A stretch of DNA of 64,000 nucleotides from Rhizodiscina lignyota. Taxonomy: Eukaryota; Ascomycota; Dothideomycetes; Aulographales; Rhizodiscinaceae. Shown piece after piece: positions 10,017 through 19,329 of the stretch. A program made the position numbers and the translations under genes. Numbering within the stretch: the stretch's first letter is position 1; each line of letters opens with the position of its first letter. Location of the stretch: contig ML978135.1 of NCBI GenBank assembly GCA_010015805.1, positions 248,001 through 312,000 on the forward strand. Direction: 5' to 3'. The notes under the pieces were generated by a model. The model was given only the letters and a program-made list of their open reading frames with translations. It was not told the origin of the DNA and did not search any database.

Positions 10017-10564
10017 TTTGATCGATGTTGGATTTGGAGACTTGTTTCAAAGACGTGTGGAAGAGAACGATAGGTTGAAGGATATGCACTTCGTCCACAA
10101 TGAACGACTGGTTTGAGTTATGATGGTAATCGGGATAACTTGAGATGCAAGTCCGTCCTCTCTATATATATTATAGGGAATCAGCATTGGGTAATCTCAG
10201 TTTGGTGTATCGCTCTCGCCGGTCTACAGTATATGTCCACAAAAAGCAATCTTCGGGGGTCTCAGGCAAGTACGAGAAAATGCTCAGTCTGATTGGATTA
10301 ATTGCAGGCATCGCAGAACGACGAGTCGATGACCACGGTTCCGCTTACTCCTGTCCATAAGTAAGACCTTGATCGTCAATACATGAGCATTTAGCGTACT
10401 ACGACGTTAGGACCCAATTGCGCATATAAGAACATATCAAATGGTAAGCATATGGTCTTATGTGAGATTTGGTCGAGTGGATAGATTTGAATATGATATA
10501 CGAATAGGTTTTACTGCAAACGGTAACTACCTATAACTGAATAGAGATATTGGATTATTTGGGA
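10017..10564. promoter_or_regulatory. Upstream region of the small secreted protein
   Basis: It holds a strong TATA-like run (CTATATATATTATAG, 10162-10176) on the side of the minus-strand gene. Otherwise no coding signal is seen. Confidence 0.4.
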
Positions 10565-11080
10565 TTAGACAGTTAGGCTTGGTACGTTATTTAACGTACG
10601 AGAAAGGCCGAAAAGTTCAAGTCCGTAAAATACAGTGTTCGAGGTTAACTTGACTAAATGCATATAACGTCTATCTAGAGTCGGCGGCGGAGATCTCCAC
10701 GATAACGAAATTGGCGGAGAACAGAGGCATAGTTTTTGGTCTTGAACAGCTGGGAGTCCTTCCCCACTGTCGGACACAGGAGTCTCCGATTTTACAATAT
10801 CACCATCTTCCGTGACCCATGAGTACGAGATAGCCTCGTAGCTGATAGATTCAACGGTTTGGTTCAGTTTGGTTTTTACAAGTTCGCCACAAAGGTCATT
10901 ATCATCGTCATAGCCGTACAGTAAGGACGCGAATTTGGTCAGTGCATTCCAAATGCGTGTAGCAGCAAGATTGGCGTGTTCCCTGGTCGACGTGCTTGCC
11001 CTAGGGCGGAGCTTGGTTCGTTGTCTTACCTTCCCCTCTGAAATGAGACTTGGGTTGTGCTCGCTCTTCGTCTTCTTCAT
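10565..11080 (-). pseudogene. HET-domain pseudogene
   Basis: The antisense frame reads SISYEAISYSWVTEDGD, the opening motif of the HET domain (YEALSYxWG). Downstream, in another frame, comes a stretch matching the next conserved block (LWIDAICINQ), but with TAG at 10675-10677 where Trp is expected and a second TAG at 10654-10656 where Asn is expected. The domain is thus cut by a frame change and two stops. The TGG-to-TAG change is a C-to-T type mutation, the direction produced by repeat-induced point mutation. No complete HET protein can be made from it. Confidence 0.6.
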
Positions 11081-11704
11081 CGTTGGAGGATGATGCGCTC
11101 TTTCCCCCTGAGCGTCAAAGATGCCTTTGTGAATGCCGTTGGCGTCATCGCACCCTGCGATGTTGAAGTGGTTAAGAATACTGAGAGATTATAGTTAGGG
11201 TAAGTGAATACTTCAAGAGTTGAAGAAAGTAGCGCTGCCACTGCGAGGGGAATTTGGGAAAATGTCCGCCTCAACGTTGAAGTGGAGTTCCCCATTCAGT
11301 GGCCAGAATCTTATCAAGCCGAAGCTATTCGATTGTTCTAGGCTCTTTGAGACTTTGATTGCTTTGAGGCTGTTAGATGGCTCCAAGTCTCTTAATCGCC
11401 CCTTCAGCGTGCAACATCGGGGAAGATAGAACTGGCTCCGTCTTTTACGGCCGACATGCAATCATGCATGGGGAGGTTCAGCTGCCTTGCCTGCACGTCA
11501 GGCTGGCCAACGAGCGATCCCCACTGCGTTGGTGAGCTGCATGTGCAATGGGCGAATCATGCGAAGCTCACCCGCTCCCCTCTACGCTGGCGACAAGGAC
11601 AATGCTCGCTGTCCTAAATACCAGACTACCAGTTGCCTTATTAGACACCACTCATAGACACCTCTTGCCATTTTAAAAATTTGTCATGGGAATCCAGATA
11701 GAAG
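11081..11704. other. Gene-free stretch
   Basis: It may contain the decayed 5' part of the HET pseudogene; an antisense open frame at 11077-11295 has no recognisable motif. Nothing else supported. Confidence 0.35.
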
Positions 11705-12283
11705 ATGCAATGCATTCCAACAATGTATACCGCGCTCTTTGCTGAAATTGGAAAACTTTCAATTGCCCTAAAGGGTCATATTAGCGACCCAGGGTGGCAG
11801 AGCAATGCCGTCATCGCCTCTTCGAGTCCGAACTGGGTCATTTGCTGTTCGAAGACACGCCTCGGAAGAACAACCGCTAATAACGAAGGAGGAAAGCTTC
11901 TCGGTGTGCCGGCTTCCTGGGGCGAAGCTGGAGGACTTCTTGAATCAGAAGTTTCCGCAAGTCTTGCATTCAATATTCGCGTAAGTTCTCTCATGCCCAT
12001 TCATAAGCGCAATGCGAATGATGATCCTGCTGTAGGTTGAAATGGACCGATATGTATTCAGCATCCCAAAGGACGCAGCATTCACAGACGTAAGCTCCGA
12101 CCGCAAAATAATATTTCACCTCAGGCAAAAGTCAAATAATAAAGGGCATAGCTGACTAAGCGACTGCAAGGGACATTGGACAAGGCTGCATTGCAAGATC
12201 TGAGGGAGGGCGCTGGCGAAAAGGGGCTGAAGAACTCCTCCCCCTCCGGCGCCGCCACATCCTCACCATTGCACGCCCTGTGA
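11705..12283 (+). CDS. Possible three-exon hypothetical gene
   Basis: Three pieces (11705-11980, 12036-12089, 12161-12283) join in phase zero with GTAAGT and GTAAGC donors and a CTGAC branch site, to give 150 residues. The middle and last pieces (VEMDRYVFSIPKDAAFTD, then RLQGTLDKAALQDLREGAGEK) read like real protein sequence. No domain was recognised, and the start codon is uncertain. It could equally be a remnant of a longer gene, as this part of the island is rich in decayed genes. Confidence 0.25.
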
Positions 12284-12702
12284 CCCCATGCCATGATGCC
12301 CAGAGCTGGCGAGGCTCTGCTACTGCACGCTGAATCATTTCTCTCCCGATTATTGTGCGTGAGATCGGTTCTCTGTGAAATGGCCCGACTAGCGTGGTGC
12401 TTGGCAAAGTTTCGTTCACCTGGATCTCATTTTCCGGCTCAAGCCCAGCCTCGCAGCAGCTTTCTCGAGCAAGTGATCTCTGCGCAACCAATCTCACGAG
12501 AGTCACGATACTCTAGCTATGATGGACGAGCAGCTGCCGAGGATAGTAGTGTGGAGGCATAGCGGGTATAAGTAGGTATGCATTGCAAGGATCCGACGCG
12601 CTGGAATTCCATAGGATATTTGTTGCGCGTAGCACATCACCGTGCTGTCGTCTCCCGTCCAGCGCGATTGTCTATTCATCTGGATCGAGCGCTAAAACGA
12701 CA
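12284..12702. other. Promoter region of the MFS transporter
   Basis: GC-rich sequence with no supported gene. An in-frame upstream ATG exists at 12583, but the start at 12703 gives the hydrophilic N-terminus expected of the transporter. Confidence 0.35.
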
Positions 12703-15019
12703 ATGACGGACGTGAAGCCGGACGACTCGCACTCCGCGGCAGATGTTGAGCACAGCGAAGTCACGCCGAAGCTGTCGCACGACGTGGAGAAGTCCTCCTC
12801 ACAGGAGAAGCCAGCGGCGACATCTTATATTCCTCAGAGCGACGAGGAATATGACGTGACGTATGTTCATTTTGCTCTTCGCCTTAGTCGGGCGTCTTCC
12901 TGGGCCACGACCAGCTCTCATACCCCAATCAACTAGTACACAAACCACAAGATGTGTAGCTAATTCTTTACAGCCTCAAAACATGGCTAGTTGTCTTTAT
13001 TCTCTCCTGCTCGTACGGCATCTCATTCTGGATCGTGCCTGCCTTGTCCCCAGCAGTTGCGATCGTTGCAACTGAGCTCGGCGATGCTACGAAATCGGCT
13101 TTCTTCGTGTCCACGTATGTTTGCCCTTTAACAGATCAGACAGGATCGGTTCTTAGAGGAGCTCTACTAATTGCTTTACAGTTATCTTATCGCTATCACT
13201 ATAACATTCATGATTTGTGGCGCAAACAGCGACTTATTTGGCCGACGATGGTTCATCGTCGGAGGCAATGTCCTGTTATTTATCGGCTTCATTGTCGGCG
13301 GCACAGCGAAGAGCAATAACGGAATGATTGCTGCTATGGCACTCATCGGCATCGGCGCTGGAAATTCCCAACTGGCGGCCTTTGCCTTGCCAGAACTTCT
13401 GCCAAACAAGTGGAGGCCTGCAGCCGTTGTCATGGCTGATGGCGTTCTGTTTTTCACTGTCCTCATTGGCCCAGTTGCTGGACGCTGGTCCGGCGCCCAC
13501 GGGCACTCGTGGCGATGGTTATTCTATGCCCCGGCAATTGCGGTTTTCGGATCCTTTGTAGGTTTATACCTCTTTTACTACCCACCAAAGCATCCTCGAG
13601 GATTACCGTGGAACCAGGCCCTCCGAGAGCTCGACTATGGCGGCGCCTTGCTGTTCATTACCTCCACCGCTTTGATCCTGACCGGCGTCAACTACACCAC
13701 GATTCGAAAGTCCTCGGACCCGGTAGTCATCGGCCTACTGTGCTCTGGCTTTGGAACTTTAGTTCTTTTCATCCTATATGAAACTTTCATGCCTCTCAAG
13801 CAGCCTCTGACACCAACGCGTGTGTTCACTCGTGGTAAAGGCCGGGAGCTTACCGCACCCTTTGTGGCAGCTTTCGTAGTCACTGTATGTGGAAATTGAG
13901 CAGGACTGTATTTGCACAATAACTGATTGAGACCAGATGTTTTATTATGCGATCAACATTATCTACCCGACAATGATCAATGTCTTCTTCTCAGCTGAAG
14001 GCGATTACAAGTACCAGGCAGTGCTTACTCTCCCGAGCAACCTGGGTCTCATTCTCGGCGCTGTCTTGCTCACGGCCTTCGGCTTAAAGATCGGCCACTG
14101 GCGCTGGACACTCACAGGGAGCGTCTTTATCATGGTATTCTTTGGTGCACTTTTGGGTGTGGGTACACCGGAGCGCAAAGGGTATTTACGATCAGCAGCT
14201 CAATATCGAATTGTACTGACGGTTCTAGGACAATGATCGCGATGGTATTCATTGGCCAGGTCGGCTTCGGCTGGGCACAGTACCTCTCCATCGCTTACGT
14301 ACAGTTCGGATGCGACCAGGTTGAGCTGGGCATTTCTGGCGGCCTTGCAGGTGTGGCGCGTTTCGCCGGCGGTGCTGTGGCTATATCAGTTTACACCGCA
14401 ATCCTCACCAACGTCCAAGGGAACCACATGGCTAAGCTCGTTCCCCCGGCAGCCGAAGCAGCGGGCCTACCCTCTAGTTCAGTCCCTGCTCTAATGGCTG
14501 CTCTGCCATTAGGATCTGCTGCCATTGCCCAGGTTCCAGGGATCACGACTCAGATAGCCTTGGCTGCTGCAAAAGCGTTCCAACAGAGCTATGTTATTGG
14601 CCTGAGGACAACTGCACTATCATCTCTTGCATTTGGTATCCCGGCAATTATTGGTAAGTTCAACCCATCGAGCTTTTGGACAATGCAACTTGGGCAAATC
14701 TTTCAACGACCGCTTTCATTACGCCTGAGGCTGAGAGCTTGAAAAGCTCGAGGCTCTGTTAGAGGCCAAGTTCAAAGTCCTTCTGTGATACAAGCCGGCC
14801 TCCTAGCAACAGTTTCAACGGCTGCTCAGCAGGCTCGTCCGATGGATGGAAGACTGTCCAGTTTGCGTTGATCACAAGCTTGCCCCATCGTTTGATTTGC
14901 AGTATACTGATCCATGAATAGCTTGCATCTGCTGCCAAGACATCGACGAGAAGATGACCAACAAGATTGAGGTCTTCTTGGAGAACGACAAGAATGCCGA
15001 TAAGAACGTTTACCACTAG
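12703..15019 (+). CDS. TRI12-like MFS efflux transporter
   Basis: Major facilitator of the fungal trichothecene efflux pump/siderophore transporter type, 589 residues in six exons (12703-12860, 12974-13114, 13182-13884, 13937-14181, 14229-14653, 14922-15019). A hydrophilic acidic head of about 55 residues precedes about fourteen membrane segments. The loop ICGANSDLFGRRWFIVGG is the MFS signature of this group. The last exon is easily missed: after a 268-nt intron it adds CICCQDIDEKMTNKIEVFLE and ends in ADKNVYH, the typical tail of the family, and it keeps frame through a split Ala codon. Plasma membrane or vacuolar export by proton antiport is the family role; the cargo is unknown. Its position 4 kb from the putative RiPP genes makes it a possible exporter of that product, which is inference. 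Confidence 0.9.
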
Positions 15020-15305
15020 CATGTCAATAGGGTAGGGTCTCTGCGAATGGAGATGGATATGTACTGTTTGTGTGGAAGCAAATGCTCTTGAAATAGTTCC
15101 CAAGTATGTATGTTATACTGATATTCGATTTGGAATGAGTTCAAACTATCTCGATCCTCCTCCCATGCACCAAGGCAGGGTGGACTGCTTGATGGGGTTG
15201 TTCGTTATCAATATGCCAGTACTCCATGGAGAAGGAGATCTTGCGTTCTAGAGAGCCAGAGACTGCCCCCGATTTACGTATTTGGTCGATGAACGTAAAT
15301 CTTTT
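15020..15305. other. Gene-free stretch
   Basis: No gene recognised between the transporter and the HET remnant. Confidence 0.35.
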
Positions 15306-15512
15306 TCAGACGATATTGAATGTTTGACGAAGGAATTGTGACCGAAACTGCGATTCCAATTCCGGTTTTGTGCGCATATCCCAATGCAACAATTTGCAAA
15401 CGCATTGGCCTACAAGGAGATAACGTGTATCCTGCGCCGATTTTCGCAATACAAAGGGATGCTCAGAGCCCTCAAGTAAATATATTGAATCGTCTACTTG
15501 TGAACGAGGCAT
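15306..15512 (-). pseudogene. Second HET-protein C-terminal remnant
   Basis: The antisense reading has SIYLLEGSEHPFVLRKSA followed by TRYLLVGQCV, matching the same HET tail motif seen at 3406-3897 (LFEGAVNPFVLRK, YRLIGEC). No HET domain is found upstream and the expected YVHGxMDGE continuation is lost. It is a short relic. Confidence 0.5.
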
Positions 15513-15825
15513 ACGAACACAGTTTCGGATGATGTGAGGTGGTCAGGCTAGGGTTAGGGTCAGGCAATACGGCTGGAAAAATAGAAAAAGCGATGCCGAA
15601 GGGATTTTTATAGTCGCCTAAGGAACCGCAGCCTTCTTTCCTTAGCACCTCACGTTTATAAACCTTATAACAGCGAGCATTGATCGAACCAGTTTCTCAA
15701 GCGCCGATTACACCTTCTATACAGACTATAGCAACACCAAAAGAAGCACTACAGCAATACTACACAAACACAACACTAAAGCACCCGCTCAGCCATAACC
15801 ACCACGCTCTTAGGCTGTGCCACGT
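15513..15825. other. Gene-free stretch
   Basis: It contains a minimal telomere-like TAGGGTTAGGG at 15551-15561 and then the 3' flank of the minus-strand orphan gene. Nothing else seen. Confidence 0.35.
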
Positions 15826-16641
15826 CTATTCCTCGATGTACCCATTTCTCTCATCGGAGAAGAATGACATACACTCTTCGACCGTCGGTACCGCCTGTGC
15901 GTCTCTAAGTAAGTTTACCAGCTGGGTCTGCATTGATATAACAGCCTGCTTGTCTACTCGCGAAAGAGCCTCCTCGTCTACCATCCTCTCCACAAACTCG
16001 ACCAGCCCGAGCTCGCACGCCTCATTCGACTCCCAGTCCGCCTCCGGCCGGTTAACCGCACCGAGATCTAGCCCTTCGTTATAGTCGTACCGCCCCAAGT
16101 CTGTTGCCACCGCCTTCAGGAACTCCACCTCCCTGCTGGCCCCATGACGGTAGATCTCACGATCCGTCCCCAAACTGTCGCCAGTGCGCCTCTTGTGCCA
16201 GATCGCAGACTGCGTCTTTAAGCTATGCCGCCCGCTAACTTCCACACTCTCGTCGAGCCGCCACCCCCTATCGACCAGCGCGCTCTTCCGGCGCGCCAGC
16301 AGAGGTAACAGCTCGCTATCGTCCTCACGGTCTCCCATCCTATCCAGGTAGCCGAGCACTCTGCCTAGCCCGTCCGAGGCCTGTAAGTCCAGCCCCACCC
16401 GCCGGCCGACCTCCGTCGCGAACATGCGCGCAACCAAAACGCGACATGCACTGATCTGCGCATCATCCATCATGCTGCCCGACTCCAGCATCTGCACAAA
16501 CTCCGGCACTCCGACGACCTGCAGCGTCTGCACCCACGAGGCCCGTGTACAACCCCCCTCCGACGTCTTGAACGCCTTCGCAACCTCAGCACGAATCGCG
16601 TCCTCCATCTCCGCTACCGTGCCGCGAGTCAGCATGATCAA
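15826..16641 (-). CDS. Orphan intronless gene, hypothetical protein
   Basis: Uninterrupted 271-residue frame starting MIMLTRGTVAEMEDAIRAEV. It is markedly richer in GC than the AT-rich DNA on both sides, which argues for a real coding sequence. Predicted soluble and mostly helical, charged, with no signal peptide, membrane segment or recognised motif. The tail shows several acidic stretches and ends in DERNGYIEE. Lack of introns and different base composition from the neighbours could reflect a young or transferred gene; this cannot be decided here. A possible TATA-like AAATAAAG lies just upstream on the coding strand. Confidence 0.6.
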   Translation of the reverse strand: MIMLTRGTVAEMEDAIRAEVAKAFKTSEGGCTRASWVQTLQVVGVPEFVQMLESGSMMDDAQISACRVLVARMFATEVGRRVGLDLQASDGLGRVLGYLDRMGDREDDSELLPLLARRKSALVDRGWRLDESVEVSGRHSLKTQSAIWHKRRTGDSLGTDREIYRHGASREVEFLKAVATDLGRYDYNEGLDLGAVNRPEADWESNEACELGLVEFVERMVDEEALSRVDKQAVISMQTQLVNLLRDAQAVPTVEECMSFFSDERNGYIEE

Positions 16642-16704
16642 TTAGCTCCTCTCTTTATTTCCCCCCAGTAGCAAAGGGAAGCTTTTTTCCCAAGATGCCG
16701 GGCG
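16642..16704. other. Upstream flank of the orphan gene
   Basis: Short flank separating the orphan gene from the tandem repeat. Confidence 0.3.
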
Positions 16705-16886
16705 GTCGCCCTCTTTAAGTAGAGTCCAGCCATCCATCAGTGTCCAGTTACACGCCTCTCGGCCAACAGCCCTTGTCAGTCACAGATGGCCAACTATGTC
16801 CAGTCGCCCTCCTTAAGTAGAGTCCAGCCAGTCATAAGCCTCTCGGCCAACAACCCTTGTCAGTCACAGATGGCCAACTGTGTCCA
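16705..16886. repeat. Two-copy direct tandem repeat
   Basis: Two units begin at 16705 (98 bp) and 16803 (84 bp) with GTCGCCCTC(T/C)TTAAGTAGAG and end with the shared CAGATGGCCAACT(A/G)TGTCCA. The second lacks about 14 bp in the middle. A third unit starts at 16887 but stops after a few bases. No coding role is evident. Confidence 0.8.
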
Positions 16887-17920
16887 GTCGCAGCTAAGCC
16901 CCAGGGACATCTTCCCTCCGCGCAACAGGGGGGCTATTGCTGTGCAGTCTGCAAGACTACGTTCTTTAGCCGCTGCGCTTATGACTTGCATTACCACTAG
17001 AGAGTGGCAGCGGCCAGCGGCTATAGCACTACTAGGAAGTATAATGTTTAGTTATTCATTAAAGTTATTAATATATCGGAATCTCCGTGTGGCATTATGT
17101 TCGGAATGAATTCAGAAGAATACGACCCGTCTGTGAGATGCGTGGTAGTACTTCTGATTACGATTTGCATCGCAGGAGCAATGGTAAGCTTCGAGAACTT
17201 ACTAGCTTAGACACTTGGCGGAACCCGTCGGAACGATTCCACATTGCAGCACTCTGTATGCCATGATCCTACAAGAGCGTTATAAAGACCCATTTCGGTA
17301 CGAGCGCCTTGCGATAGGTAAAATGTCTGCAGGAGCATGGAAGATTCTATCGAGTCAAGTCGGACGTCCGCTTCAGATAGTGGATATAGAGGCTCGTTGA
17401 ATCGAAATAGCAACAGTTATTTTGTCAGCAAATTCAGCAGGAAAAGGTGTATCCTCGGGGGCAGAGGGAGATCGGACGGTTTGTTCGATGCGACAGTTCG
17501 TTGTTGTTTAGCGACGACCCATTCGCGTTGAACTCAAATTGAAGATGACTTCACGTTTGAATCAAATTTCGATCAAATTCTTGCTTCGTTCGCTTTGTAG
17601 CTGTTTTAATTGGTCTAAATGCTTGATTGGGATGGAGTGTTGATGAATATCAACGTTCACGAATCACCGTTCACGAGTCACCGTTGAAAATGGACGTCTG
17701 GTATTCCCACTTCAGCTTCAAATACTTCGCTCGACGCCTGGAAACTTTCTTCTTCACATTTCCATCTCATTTCATCGAAAGCGCTACATCCACTGCAAAC
17801 GTATAACAATCGAATCTTATCTCAAGTCACCAAACATCATTTCGAGTCACTCTACTCTCATCGCATACTACCTCTACTCATCATATACCACCATCTCAAC
17901 TCATCACACACTTCCTCAGC
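16887..17920. other. Long gene-free stretch before the DUF3669 gene
   Basis: Only short open frames without motifs. The last 150 bp, rich in TCATC and CATCTCA, look like the 5' untranslated region of the DUF3669 gene. Confidence 0.4.
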
Positions 17921-18970
17921 ATGTCTGATAAGGTCTTCGTCAACCTTTCAACCCTTCTATCAGGTTCCTCAGCACGAATCATTGGAGTTGGATCATGCTG
18001 CTCCGTTTGGTCCTCCCCTCATGTGAGCACATCTCAGGTCTTCAAAATCGGAACTGGTCCAAAGCGCAGGGCGCTGCACAGGAGCTTCGGGTTTCAACCA
18101 CGATTGCCTTCTGCTTTTAGCCCTCACGTCGTCAGTCCTCTCAGTCTTGCCTTCTATCCAGGCGGCGATGAACGGTGGACCAGTCGCCTGGATTTCGATT
18201 GGCGCCTCACAGAATTTGATGCTGTTGTGAGCGAGCGGATTCAGCCTTTCAAGCAACCGGTACGAGACCTACTCATCGACCTGTACTGCCCTAAGCAGCT
18301 CCGCGATCTTGTCAGACAGAATCCGCTCAACGAAAACTGCCTCATCCGGCCCTACCTTGGCCGCCGGAAGAACCAAACTGGCCCACCATCCCAATTTCCC
18401 GAGATCGAGCTCTGTGATTTCCCTCTCCATGTGGACCAGATGGAACACCTAGGCCTCCACACTCACGAGTACGCGAGGATCATGGCAGACACCTTGGCCT
18501 ACCTTCATTGGGAGCTCGGGGTCGATGCTAGTGGTCTCGAATTCGTGCTGGCACCTGGAAGGCCACAAGAGGAGGACAACATCATCTCCTCGGACTCTCT
18601 CGGCGAACATGCCGTCTGGATCCTGGACTTCGACGCATTCAACGGCTTCCGACGACTCGACAACAAGGCGGTACCCCTGGCGGTCGCGGCATTCCTCTCC
18701 AATGAGCGGTACTTCCCTCGCCCAGGTCCAGACCCAAAGGACGAAGCGCTCTGGAACACATTCAAACAGCGCTACTTGGAGACGAGCGACTACATCATCA
18801 AAGGCGGCCTAGACGGTTTCATGGGCTTTTGGGGAGGGGAGGAGGAGACATGTTCCCGTCTTCCTCGCCGCGTCATGGTGAGGATCGAGAAGGAAGTCGA
18901 ACGGAGGGAGAAGGAGAGAAGGAGGGACCGGGAGAGCGCGAGAGAGCTAGGTTTCGAACCCCTTGAGTAA
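17921..18970 (+). CDS. DUF3669 domain-containing protein
   Basis: Intronless, 349 residues, beginning MSDKVFVNLSTLL. The C-terminal half carries the DUF3669 pattern: AVWILDFDAFNGF, then a run predicting AVAAFLSNERYFPRP and LWNTFKQRYLETSDYI. An N-terminal segment GVGSCCSVWSSP, a lysine in QVFKIGTG and the WILDFD acidic block recall a degenerate kinase-like fold, which is inference. The last 40 residues are a very basic/acidic helix (EVERREKERRRDRES). The family is expanded in filamentous ascomycetes and has no established biochemical function. Confidence 0.8.
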   Translation: MSDKVFVNLSTLLSGSSARIIGVGSCCSVWSSPHVSTSQVFKIGTGPKRRALHRSFGFQPRLPSAFSPHVVSPLSLAFYPGGDERWTSRLDFDWRLTEFDAVVSERIQPFKQPVRDLLIDLYCPKQLRDLVRQNPLNENCLIRPYLGRRKNQTGPPSQFPEIELCDFPLHVDQMEHLGLHTHEYARIMADTLAYLHWELGVDASGLEFVLAPGRPQEEDNIISSDSLGEHAVWILDFDAFNGFRRLDNKAVPLAVAAFLSNERYFPRPGPDPKDEALWNTFKQRYLETSDYIIKGGLDGFMGFWGGEEETCSRLPRRVMVRIEKEVERREKERRRDRESARELGFEPLE

Positions 18971-19329
18971 CTCACTAGTCATTAAATGAAATACCAATCC
19001 GTTGCGCGCCCGACCAACCTGCAACCCAAGCCCCATTTTTGCTGTGCCCCGCCCCGTTGAAGTGTTCCCCAGTAAAGATGTTAATTTCAGTATGTAAGTC
19101 AGCGTTGATCAGTTAAGAGAACTCCACGCACAATCAAACCATCGGCTCTGGCGGAAGTTTGGGTCTTTCTCGCGCATCTGACTTGAGAATCCAAGCTTGA
19201 GGTCTCTGTATCCTGTAACAAACTGGCTCTTTCTGTGAAACACGTCCATTTCCCTAAATTAACACGCATCGTCTACTGAAATTCCGCATATGATCCAACG
19301 ATCCCCCCGCTCTCAAGGCGAACGCGCCT
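18971..19329. other. Convergent intergenic region
   Basis: Space between two convergent genes; only 3' flanks expected. No further feature seen. Confidence 0.4.

Noticed and set aside
14759-15103. Minus-strand open frame overlapping the end of the MFS gene
   Set aside because: It is the shadow of the transporter's last exon, which gives a family-typical tail on the plus strand.
15549-15562. Telomere-like TAGGGTTAGGG
   Set aside because: Fewer than two full units; too short to mark a telomere or a healed break, and core genes continue on both sides.
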